NCBI RefSeq assembly: GCF_000499845.2 | Contig: NC_023758.2 | Coordinates: 21,125,285 to 21,189,284 of the forward strand | DNA length: 64,000 bases | From: Phaseolus vulgaris | Lineage: Eukaryota > Streptophyta > Magnoliopsida > Fabales > Fabaceae | Direction: 5' to 3' | Shown here: one piece after another, positions 23,904 through 33,981 of the stretch | Position numbering within the stretch: the stretch's first letter is position 1 | Layout of the letters: each line of letters begins with the position of its first letter | Program-made: the position numbers and the translations under genes | Notes under the pieces: generated by a model | The model's input: the letters and a program-made list of their open reading frames with translations, nothing else | What the model was told of the DNA's origin: nothing | The model's database searches: none

Positions 23904-24600
23904 ATGGTGATTATGAGAGACAAAATTTTCTCTTGTATAATGGCTATGAGAGACAAAATTAATAAGACTCTTTTTATTAAAAGGTCAAAATCTCCCATCA
24001 TTTTGGTTCAAATTTATGTTGATGATATCATATTTGGTACTACTAATGATTGCCTGTGTGAGAAATTTGTGACAGTTATGCAGGGGGTGTTTGAAATGTC
24101 TATGATGGGAGAGTTATCCTTCTTTTTAGGGTTACAAGTCAAGCGATTAAAGGATGACATCTTCCTAAGCCAAACTAAGTACTGCAAGGAGATTCTCAAG
24201 AAGTTTGAGATGGAAAACTGCAAAGAGGCATCCACACCAATGTCAACAAGATGCTATATGGATGTTGATTTGGCTAGAACAGTAGTGGATCAAACCAAAT
24301 TTAGAGGATTAATTGGTTCTTTATTTTATCTCACTACTAGCAGGCCCGACATCATGTTTGCAGTTTTCCTATGTGCTAGATTTCAATCAAATCCAAAAGA
24401 ATCTCACTTCAAGGTTGGCAAACGAATTCTAAAATATCTTAAGGGCATAACCAGTGTTGGTTTATGGTATCCCTCTCACTCTCCTATACATTTGGTTGGT
24501 TAATCTGATTTTGATTTTGTAGGGTGCAAGCTGGACAAAAAAAACACAAGTGACACTTGTCACCTTCTTGGTTTAAGGCTCATATCTTGGCATAATCTTC
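23904..24600 (+). pseudogene. Ty1/copia reverse transcriptase-RNase H fragment (SIRE-like)
   Basis: One open frame to 24503 starts inside reverse transcriptase: VQIYVDDIIFGTTND carries the YVDD catalytic motif, followed by MMGELSFFLGLQVK, then SQTKYCKEILKKFEMENCKE, then DQTKFRGLIGSLFYL, SRPDIMF and LKYLKGITSVGLWYP. After the stop at about 24501 the same frame resumes with DFDFVGCKLDKKNTSDTCHL, the start of RNase H, and then decays. Residue choice resembles the SIRE/Maximus branch of plant copia elements. Gag, protease and integrase are missing upstream. Confidence 0.9.
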
Positions 24601-25017
24601 TTTATTATCAAAATCTTTCTTAATTTTGTTTTTATCCATTCTCTTATTCTATTTGTAAAGACAAATACATGATTCTATTTGTAAAGACAAATACATGGAG
24701 AATTGGAGGTTTATGTGTTGTAATTCTTCTACTTTATGGTGTGTCTAAATCTACTTTGAGCTGCAACTGCAATAGCTCTGAACTGTTGTTGCCATAGCTC
24801 TGATTCACACTATGATTCTGCTAACACGTTGTCACACACACTGGTTTTCTCTATTTTTCTGGTTTTCTGCCTATATATGTGTAAATCTGTGTGTTCTATT
24901 AAGTCTGGTTTATCATGTTGTTATGTATGCCTTATATATGCACAAATTCTGTTTTGCAGGATCTATCAAATTCAAATACTACAACACAAGCAAACCAAAG
25001 ATTTATCTTTATCAAAT
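24601..25017 (+). other. Degenerate 3' internal region of the copia element
   Basis: Decayed RNase H and untranslated DNA before the 3' LTR. A 26-bp unit (TTCTATTTGTAAAGACAAAT...) is repeated directly at about 24647-24698. Confidence 0.5.
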
Positions 25018-25027
25018 AGGGGGAGAT
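25018..25027 (+). other. Polypurine tract of the SIRE-like copia element
   Basis: AGGGGGAGAT immediately before the LTR start, the characteristic priming tract of plant copia elements. Confidence 0.8.
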
Positions 25028-26810
25028 TATTGAACAAGGTATTTTGATGTCTCCAAATCCAAGAGGAATGCTTGAAAACCTTGTTGCTAGTTGTGTGTGT
25101 GTGTGTGTGTGTGTTTAGTAGTCTTTGAATTGTTAATTCACTCTTTAAGATGATCCAAGGTTAATTGAATCTTAATCATTTTGAAAAGATGAGTTTTCTA
25201 AAGAGTGTGAAATTTCAACCTGTTGAAATGTCGATTCAACCAAATGTTTAACACTTAGTGGCTTTTAAAATGAGTTTGAAAAGCTTGACTTTGTTTTGAA
25301 TTTGTTGTCAAACTGATTCAACCGGTTGTTTTGAGAATTCAACTGGTTGTTTTTTCTGAAAATCTTAACAAAATTTTGTTAAGTGGTTCCAATCTGTTTT
25401 AAATTATTCCAACAACTTTTGGTTTTTAATTTAACTGCTTTGACCATTTGATTGAAGTATAAAAAGGTTGTTTTACACTCCTATGCATTAACTAAGAAAG
25501 AGAGATTAATCAAAAACAATTTTCAAGATTTCAAAGAGCTTTTGGATTATCTCAAGTGTGGAATAGGATTGAGTCTTGTAATTCTGAACTTTAATCTTTG
25601 ATTTACCCAGGTGTATTCTATTCCATTCTTCCTTGAACATTGTATTTCTGTGTGTGGTGTAGTTTCAGAAGGTGTTTCTGGAAACTTTATGGTTTGCCAA
25701 AAGTGGTGTGTGTTCTTGAGGGGTTCAAGATCATGACTTTTGGTGATGGAAGAGGCCCCAACACCAATCCATTGAAAGGCCACCAAAATGTGAAATTGAG
25801 GCAACCACTAGAGTTATGGTCAAAGATGGGCCAAGAGGACGCATTCTACATGTCATAAACTCTAGTGTAGAATAGTTTTTACATTTTTGTCAAAAGTAGC
25901 ATAGTTTAATTCTTTTGTATTTTTGTTGAAACATGCAAAGTGGTACCTAAAATGCTAACCTAAGTTTAATTAGAGTTTTCTACTCCTAATTAAACTTAGG
26001 TCCAACCCACATTTAGCCTAAGTGGAGTGTAAGGTTCTAGAACTCATAGCACATGGAAGAATTCTAGAACCTACCTCACATGTGCTGAATTTAGGAGTCA
26101 CCTTCCCATGTGCCAACATTTGAATTACCCTCCAATTCTCTTTTCATATTCAGCCCACTCTTGCTATATATATAGGAGCTTAGGTCATGTAAAAAAAGAT
26201 TAATACATGAGTGAATTGTTGCCAAAATTGTGCCAATATCACTCTTTGCCCAAAACCTCCTAGGTTAGGCTATTGATCTTCCTAAACCGTCACCTTCCAA
26301 GTAGAGTTGGCCTCACCACTCTCAAATCCTACCTATCATGCACCTTCAAGGTCACCACCACTCCTAGGAGGACCTTGTTCCATCTCCAATTCATGAAGCT
26401 TCCGCAAATCACCTTCAAAACCGAAAAGAGGAGGGCACAAATCCATCATTTGGTGTGTGTTTTGTAATCTAGGTTTGATTACTTTGTGAATTCTCAGTGG
26501 TTTGCTGAGGTCTGGATGAAGCTCTTGGTAAGAGTGAATTAGTATAAACATCTTGTGTGAATCTCTCTATCCCTACACTCATTAAACTGTTTTATCTTTT
26601 TTTTTTCAAATCTGCTAGTATAAATAGTCGATTGTTTCGTGAAAACAACTGGTTGATTTTCTGGAATCAAACTTAAAACAATTTTCTATTTGGCTGGAAA
26701 AAAAATTAATTGATTAATTCTTCATAGCTTTTCACTCTACCTTCAATATTTGCGAAAAATCTTTCAAAAACAATTCACCCCCTCTTGTTTTAAGGCCTCT
26801 AATTCTAACA
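25028..26810 (+). repeat. 3' LTR of the SIRE-like copia element (family A) with an internal insertion
   Basis: Begins TATTGAACAAGG (expected TGTTGAACAAGG, one base changed) after the polypurine tract and ends CTAATTCTAACA at 26810, where the antisense solo LTR at 30761 begins. At 1783 bp it is about 630 bp longer than the 1150-bp solo copy. The excess is the block about 25755-26450, which has different composition and splits the LTR between TTTTGGTGATGG and GTGTGTGTTTTG. LTR landmarks: a TG microsatellite at 25096-25119 and phased motif pairs at 25319/25340 and 26625/26646. Confidence 0.8.
25755..26450 (+). mobile_element. Unidentified ~700-bp insertion inside the family A LTR
   Basis: This block interrupts the LTR alignment with the solo copy. 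It holds a TATA-like stretch (GCTATATATATAGGAGC, about 26163-26179), two hairpins (arms 25958-25973/25986-26001, and around 26031-26080 with TTCTAGAAC arms) and no clean coding frame. Layout suggests an LTR or TRIM-like fragment. Boundaries are approximate and no target duplication was found. Confidence 0.45.
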
Positions 26811-28559
26811 CATATCCTTAGTGATAGTAAAAGTGTTGGCCATTTCATTGAAGTTAGAAGGTCTCACTCCATTAGATTTTAACTATTTAAATTAGTGGCA
26901 ATACATGGACCAATGCCACTAGATTCGTGATTTAACATTTATTAGTGTCCCCATGAAAGGTTCCCTCAAAGGCATGATGTTAATCATATGATAAGTTGTT
27001 AATGGATGATTTTGAAGGGGCTAACATGACTTTATTAAAGGGTTCATTGGAGGTAGTTTTAAGAGGACAAAGGTCAAAATGATGGTAGATGCGGTACAAT
27101 TCGATCTGGATACCACCAGAAGGTTATGTTTGGGATTATTTTTTAGGAAGGAGGATAAATAGTCTCATGGTTTTTTATGAGGGCTTGAATGATAAATTAA
27201 GAGACTTTTGATTCATTTTCTTCTTTTGTAAACAATGTGCGAGTATAATCTACTACTTTTTTTCCAAGGCTCAAGCCCATGGATGAGCTTACAAACATAG
27301 GGATGGAGAGAAGGTTGGAAGAGTGTTGTAGCACGAGTGGAGGTTCACCTTGATGGTACATTGAGAGCTTTTTATAGGCTCGCAGAGATGGTAGATGTGA
27401 GGCTTAAGTAGAAGATTAGGGTGAAGATAGAAATTTTAAGGTAGTTGATGGTGAGGGGTTCGTCTGTTGTAGTTTATGTAAGTGTTTGTTTGAGGTGGTG
27501 GTAAAGGATGGTAAAAGGTGTGTCTATAAAGGGTGTAAGGCAATAGAGTTGTTGAATGGCTTCATCCTCAACATCATTAATTTGTTTAGTGGTGGTATTG
27601 GGTGATTTGTATGAAGATGTTCATGCAATAAAAGCTTGAAGCCTACTAAAGGAACAACTTTAGTGACTCATTTAGTAAGATTACAATGTTGAGACACTAA
27701 TTTTTTTCCTAATGAGAGGTTGATTATCTTCAAAATCCCTCACCCTCTTTTGGTTGTGGTGGAAGGAAACTTGTAGGAAAACCCTAACCTTTTCAAACTT
27801 TGTTGGAGTTATTGTCGTGGATGTTGTTATTATTATTATTATGGTTCTTGTGCAAAATATTGTTGTTTTGGTGCACATTATATTCTTGGACACTTGAGTT
27901 GAGGTCAAAGATCAACATGTGCTTGACTATTAAGTGATGCAACATCCGAGTTATTGTCACACATCATTAAGTCCTCAAAATTTTGTGTTTTTTGTCCAAC
28001 CCATCACCAAGATCGATGGGTAAGATTGTCCTTCCTCCTCTTACGTGTTTTTCCATTTTCTTTAGGAGTGAGCTTGATGAGCTTCCTAAATAATCTTAAG
28101 ATTTAAAATGTCTCGTTGAACTAATCATCCATATGAATGAAGCTTGAGTCAAGTAGTCGCTAACCCGTTGATGTCACAAACCGGAGCCTTCTTCAATAGT
28201 CTAAAGTCAAACTTGAGGTGCATATGTTTGACACTAAATAATGGTTGTTTCACCATGAAATCTCCCTTGTTGACGATTTTTTGGTGTACTTGAGGTTCAA
28301 ATGATGGAATAACTTATAGAAAATCTTGTATATATGTAAAATTCTAGTCAACAAGTCGAGTAGGAGACATTAGAGGTATCCTTTTACAGTAATGGAAAAA
28401 TTGATGTAGAGGAGGTGTAAAAGGTTGAACAAAGTGTTCATCACTAGATGGTAGATGATGTACCAACCAAACTCTATCATGGGGTCCTTAGATTCCATCA
28501 TTTGTAGTATATGTTTAATGCATATTTGTTTAAGTAGAAAAAAGACTCTAGAAGTGGAG
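26811..28559. other. Degenerate, probably transposon-derived DNA without a recognised family
   Basis: Short broken frames on both strands, with moderate GC compared with flanks. On the minus strand around 28455-28588 a frame reads MESKDPMIEFGWYIIYHLV, which I do not recognise. A TTATTATTATTATTA microsatellite is near 27826-27840. Probably an old decayed element. Confidence 0.35.
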
Positions 28560-28960
28560 TTGAATACAAACCACAAGACTTTTCTCACAAAACAGTTAGA
28601 TAATCAAACAGATAAAAAAAACTTTCACAAAACAACACAACTTATACTAGTTCACCTATAACTCTGAAGTATACTTTAAGAAATTCTTAAATGGTTTCAT
28701 TAATAAAACTTTGATTAAAATTGAATACACTATCGCTCTTGGTTATCCCTTCTCAATCTCCACTTGAGATTGAGAACTCTAGTATTCTTAATTGTTAATT
28801 TTGGCTATAACTAATAAGATAAATTAAAGGAAGGTTAACTCTCACAAAAAGAATACAAAATAAGGACATCCTCACAAGTGAGTAAATTTAAGAAATAAAG
28901 AATACAAAGGTTTAACACTCTCCCACTAAAGAAAAAAATACAAAAAAGAAACTCAGAACA
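28560..28960 (-). repeat. Antisense LTR-like fragment
   Basis: CTTATACTAGTTCACCT and the segments around it parallel the TTATACTGGTTCACTCC block of the family A LTR in reverse orientation, but the remaining sequence differs. It is probably a third, related LTR family. Ends not defined. Confidence 0.4.
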
Positions 28961-29212
28961 AAATCAATAGAAAGAATATTGCAGTCACATGTTTGATCTA
29001 CTAATTTCCTTGTATTTATATAGGTCTTTAGGAATATGATCATTGCTTGCATAATATTTTGAAATAAGATATTTTTATGCTTAATAACATGACTAATTGA
29101 TTCTTTGCATATATAAGAGTGATGTCGCATTGTTAGTGGATCAATGTCCATGTATAGAAGATTGCACTTCTTTATTTGAACTTTAAAGTAATATATAAAG
29201 AAACATGTGTAG
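28961..29212. other. Short unassigned AT-rich spacer
   Basis: No coding potential or repeat ends recognised. Confidence 0.3.
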
Positions 29213-30075
29213 AGCATGAGAGCTTTGATGTTTCAAATCCATGATAAAGCTTGAAGTTGTGCTGCTTTTGGTTTGAGTTTAGATTAGAGTGTTTAGAATC
29301 TATGTAAAGATCAATTCTTGACCCTTGCACAAAGCTTGCCCAATCTATTTTAAAAAGCAAAGTGTTTTTCTAAGCAAAGAGAAAAACAATCGGTTGAATT
29401 ATCGAAATAATCAGTTGTTTGTCACTTCGCTTGTTTAAAGGTTTTAAAACTGTTTTTGACTTGGTTATGTAACTGCCTAACCAATTCAACCGGTTAAAAC
29501 GAATTTTCAACCGGTTGATTGTGACATTTCCTAACCGTTTTTTGAAAACCTATTAATTTATTTTGGGTGTGATCAAAACTGCTTTGGCTCATAAATGTTG
29601 CCTAGAACGGCTAGTTTTTAGTGTTATAAATATAGCTTTGCTTTCAAAACAAAAACACAAGTTTTTACACAGTTTGAAATCAAAGTGAGATTGAGATTAT
29701 TTTTGAAAGAATTTTTTCAAAGTTTGCAAGATTGTTGTTTAGCTTTGCATTGGTACAAGATTTGATCATAAGACTTCCTGGTTTCAGTAATCTCAGGTGT
29801 TTTCTATTCCTTTCATGATTCTTGTAATTGTACTTTCATAAACTTGTAAGTGTGTGTGTGTGAAATTCTGCAAAGTCAAAGGGTGTTCTGACTTGAGGTG
29901 TGTGGTTGCAAACAGGGTGAGTGGGTCTTGTGGTTTTCAAGGTCACCTCTTTGTGGTTGTGTTGTTGTAATTTGTAAGTGATTACTAGTGAAACCCAGTG
30001 GTTGTTCTGGGAACTGGATGTAGCTCAAGGTTGAGTGAACTAGTATAAAATTGGCTGTGTAAATCTTTCTCTCTC
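29213..30075 (+). repeat. Sense fragment of a family A LTR
   Basis: Order of blocks follows the family A LTR: TTTGATGTTTCAAATCC near the left end, two 21-bp-spaced motif pairs (29387/29408 and 29487/29508), TATAAATA at about 29625, a GTGTGTGTG run, CAGTGGTTGTTCTGGGAACT and GGATGTAGCTCAAGG, then GAGTGAACTAGTATAAA. It stops before the conserved CTCTAATTCTAACA end, so it is truncated on the right. Divergence from the other copies is high. Confidence 0.7.
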
Positions 30076-30723
30076 TCACTCCTTACAACATGCAATAATA
30101 TATGATAAAATATATTATGATTACTTTTAGATATGCTTTTGCGTTTCTCAATTTCTTTTGATATCAATTAATTCCTAAAAAGACTTTTTTTTTTTTGCAT
30201 GTTGTTGGACTCTTTTCTTTCTTTAATAAGAAAATATAGTGTTTTGAATGTTGTTGGATAAAATTAATTTGATTAGAAAAAATATCCACCTTTAAAGATT
30301 TACCTTATTCTTTAAATGGAATACTAAATTGTGATTTGGCTTTAATCACATGCTTATTTATAGTAAATATAATAGATGAATTTTCAAGCATATATAAGGA
30401 TAACATTAGAAGATTTTGATGACAAAACACATGTGAGAATGTTAATGTTAGATCACACATTAATTTAATTACTCACTCATATATGTATCATTAAAACGTT
30501 TTTTTGCAATAAGGCATGTAAAACACTAATAGGGGTCGTATGATAGTTTAAGAAATAGGTTCACAACAATTTTTACAAACATTTAGACAATGACCAAGAG
30601 TTAAAAAAAATCATGTAATAGACATTAATACGATGACCAAAAGTTAAAAAACTCATGTAATAGACATTAATAGTGAAAATATTGATTTGTACTAGTTCAC
30701 CTCAAACGGTTGATCAAGTTCTT
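30076..30723. other. AT-rich spacer with a 41-bp direct repeat
   Basis: A unit containing ATGACCAA(G/A)AGTTAAAAAA and CATGTAATAGACATTAATA occurs twice in tandem at about 30590-30672. No coding region. Confidence 0.5.
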
Positions 30724-30760
30724 ACATGAAGGTGTTTAAAGATTTTGATGATGAAGATTG

Positions 30761-31910
30761 TGTTAGAATATATGGCCTTAAACGAGAGGGAGGGTGAATT
30801 GTTTAAGAAATTTTTTTAGAAACTTTTAAGCTTAGAATGAAAATACTTCAAGAAAACCTTGATTAAGAAATCAGTTTTTCCAAAACATAAAGCAAAAGCA
30901 CAATACTGGAAAAACAATCAGTTGTTTTATCGAAACAATCGGTTGTTTATACCAGTTATCAAATAACAAAACTGAATTTTAAGAGATAGGGATAGAGAGA
31001 TTGTACACAGTTGTTTATACTGGTTCACTCCAAACCCAGAGCTACATCCAGTCTTCTCAGAAACCCTGAGGAAATCCACTAAGCAATCACACCTTGATCA
31101 CTTACACATCAACCAAGAGAATGACCTTGAACACCTCAAGAAACACACTCTCCTTGGCCAACACACCAACACTAAGATTGTTGATCTTGATCCCCTCAAG
31201 AACACATAGCCAATCTCAGCAAACACAGAAACAAAACTTGTTTAACAGAGTACAAGGATTACACTTGTTACAGAAGATAATCTGAAATCAATACAAGTAG
31301 AATCCTATTCCATACACTTTGATCAATCACAAACTCTTAGCAATCTCAGCTCTTTGAAAAACTCAAAAACTCTTAGCAAAAACTTGTCAAAGATTAATTG
31401 TCAAAAACTATTTTTCTGAATATATTCAAAGATGTAGTTTGTTATCAAATCTTAACAAACTCTTAAATTGCATTTAAAGATTGGTCAAAGCATTTAATGA
31501 CTGGAGCGTAAGCAGTTAAATCATTTAAAGTTCAGTCAAAGATAAAACAGTTTTTCTGTTATGGTCCCAAAACAAACAATCGGTTGTTTCCTCGAATCAA
31601 TCGGTTGTTTTGGTTCTTAACAGTTCAACCATTTTAAAAACAATTTTCAATCTTTTTCTCAAAACACCTAAGTATAAACAATCGGTTGTTTCGACAAAAT
31701 AATCAGTTGTTTTAACTTAGTTTGAAAACATTTTACTTTCACAAAAATTTAGAATGCCTATGCTTTAGATTTAATCAAAGGGTGGATTACAACATCCAAA
31801 CTACCCCAGAACTAAGCTAAACCAGCACAGCAACATCAAGCACAGCAGAGGCTTCAACATCCTTCAAAGGATTTGGATTCTTCAAAGCTTGAACACCACT
31901 TGGTTCAACA
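30761..31910 (-). mobile_element. Solo LTR of the SIRE-like copia family (family A), antisense, 5-bp TSD
   Basis: Starts TGTTAGAATA at 30761 and ends TTGGTTCAACA at 31910 (1150 bp). Both flanks carry GATTG (30756-30760 and 31911-31915), a 5-bp target-site duplication as made by copia integrases. Neither side shows a primer-binding site or polypurine tract, so this is a solo LTR left by recombination between two LTRs. It contains three 21-bp-spaced motif pairs (30915/30936, 31577/31598, 31679/31700). Reverse-complemented, its ends match the 3' LTR at 25028-26810. Confidence 0.9.
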
Positions 31911-32056
31911 GATTGACCCATTGTGTTGTATGTTACAAGCTTTCATGATTGAATGTGTGTAAATCATTCACATAGCTAACAAGCATAAGTCACCATAACT
32001 TACAAAGTTTTTTATGATTTTCGAAAATTGTTTATGAAAAGGTTTTATGAACAAAT

Positions 32057-32478
32057 TAATCAATTATTACATGCAATAATCTATTATCATAAGTTATATA
32101 ATTGATTGTCATTATTAATAATTGATTATGGTTTGATCAACACAAATTATTTAAAAACATCCCTTTCACTAATAATCAATTATCCTTTTGTTTAATCGAT
32201 TATGTGTTGTTATTTTTTCAAAGCCATCATTTTCATTGATAATTAATTATCTTTATTAATAATCAATTAAGTTTTCAATTGTATAAAAAGTTTCTTACAT
32301 TGCTTATACTAATAATTGATTATCACTTAGAATAATTTATTATCACTTACATTGCTTATACTAATAATTGATTATCACTTAGAATAATTTATTATCACTT
32401 AGAATAATAAATTATCATTCTCAAATGTAAAAACTTTGCTTGCACAAATAATTGATTAGGTGAAAACCTAATCGCTTA
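32057..32478. repeat. Phased palindrome pairs (20-bp spacing) in the family B LTR
   Basis: Ten-base palindrome-like motifs close to TAATCGATTA start at 32057/32077, 32099/32119, 32173/32193, 32240/32260, 32313/32333, 32365/32385/32405 and 32449/32469. Within every set the spacing is exactly 20 bp, while spacing between sets varies (22-60 bp). The segments around 32313-32342 and 32365-32394 are also part of a longer 52-bp direct duplication, so those two sets are not independent. Confidence 0.85.
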
Positions 32479-33023
32479 TATTATTGTAGGTTTGCTTTCA
32501 GAAATAACAAAGAATAAAATAATCGATTAATGTTTTATAATATTTCTTGAAATATACAAATTACATTAAAAAATCTATTAAACATTCAATAATATCTTCA
32601 ATAAGCTTTAAACTTGGTGAAAAACACTCTTTTGTTGTAAGAGCAATTTGATGGTTGTATGGTGATCTTCTTACTTGATTACTCATTGTTATACATTTTT
32701 GCGATCCATTAGTCGTAATATCTTATGAATTCTTATAAACTTTTGTTATACATTTGGTTGGTGTATTTGTTATAGTGTGTATTTGCATTACTTGGTATTT
32801 TTATTTTGAAGGTTGTTCAAGGGAATTGTAGGTGCATTGTCTTGAAGTGTGATTGCATGTTTCACATGTGTAGTGTCGTTGTAGTCTAAACATTTGAAGA
32901 TAGTAAATACAATCATTCTAATGTTAAGTTGGTTGATACTAGATATAGAATCGATTGGTTCAAACTAGTCTAAAATTTATTGAGCAATATTTCTTTCTTT
33001 ATCTATTTTGTACCTTTTTCATT

Positions 33024-33859
33024 TAGGGGTGACAATACAGGGCAAGCCATGCGGGTCGTCCAACGGACTATGCGGGCCGTCCAACGGGGGCCGTCCAACG
33101 GACTATGCGGGCCGTCCTGCGGCCCATTACCAAAAAGTGCGGGACGGACTCACTAATCTAGCCCCCTGACTCGCTTTGGCCCACCCCGCATAACCTGCAG
33201 CCCGCGGGCCAACAGCGGGGCGAGTTGGTCTGCATAAATAAAAAAATAATTATTTTTTTTGTAAAAAAAATCATACCCCATTCATCCATTATTCCAGTGT
33301 GACCTTTATTTTGATTTATTTTATTTTAAAAAATTGAATTTAATGTACTAAAAAAATGAATGTTTTATTTTAATCATCTAAAGGATTTAATATTAAGAAT
33401 GATAGTGAATTTAGTTTTAAGTAAAGTGTTATATTTAAATTTTTTTAATAAAAAATAGTATAAAGAAGAGATTTCAATAGGATAGTTAAAAAATTAGTCA
33501 TCTTCATTAAAATATTTTGTAGCAAAACTTTGATAAGATACTCTTATACATTTACACACATATATAGGAAAAAATAGATGCAAAGTAAAACTTTAATTAT
33601 TTTTAATCAAGCCTTCTAACAACACTCATACTTGAATTTATATTTTTATCTTAATTAAATGAATTGAAACACAGATAAAAAATTTATTTGTCAATAGCAG
33701 GAATAAGTTTTTTTTATAATTAACGAAATTTTAATTTTTCAAAAAAGATTCTTATGCGAGCTGGCCTGCAGGCCCACACTTACTTCTTATGCGGCGCGGA
33801 CCAGTGAAATGAGTCTGCACTCCTAGCATGGGGCGGGTCAGCCCGTATCACCACCCCTA
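33024..33859. mobile_element. Non-autonomous hAT-type element (836 bp) with 8-bp TSD
   Basis: Terminal inverted repeats TAGGGGTG...CACCCCTA with extended imperfect pairing (GACAATACAGGGCAAGCC against the complement of the right end). Flanked by TTTTCATT on both sides (33016-33023 and 33860-33867), the 8-bp duplication typical of hAT transposons. Subterminal DNA is GC-rich with repeats of TGCGGGCCGTCCAACGG-like units (about 33049-33120); the centre is AT-rich and has no transposase frame. Confidence 0.88.
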
Positions 33860-33981
33860 TTTTCATTACCTTGCAAGAATCTTAACTCCTTAATCAAGTG
33901 CTTTAAGAAACATTTTTCAAAATTTGTTAAATGGAAAAATATAATAGAAAACACCAATTCACCCCTTCTTAATATTGAACA

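Larger units (their letters stand above)
30724..33981 (+). repeat. Candidate LTR of a second copia-like family (family B) with two nested insertions
   Basis: If the solo LTR (30761-31910) and the hAT-type element (33024-33859) are removed with their duplicated targets, about 1.26 kb remains. It starts ACATGAAGGTGTTTAAAG then ATTTTGATGATGAAGATTG, resembling a copia LTR start, and ends AATTCACCCC...ATATTGAACA, parallel to the AATTCACCCCC...TTCTAACA end of family A. Its core (32057-32478) has the TAAT(C/T)(G/A)ATTA palindromes in 20-bp-spaced pairs. No flanking target duplication or polypurine tract was found, so the ends are inferred. Confidence 0.5.

Noticed and set aside
29213..31910. A complete LTR retrotransposon bounded by the two family A LTRs
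   Set aside because: The LTRs are in opposite orientations, and the right one has its own 5-bp duplication; no internal coding domains lie between.
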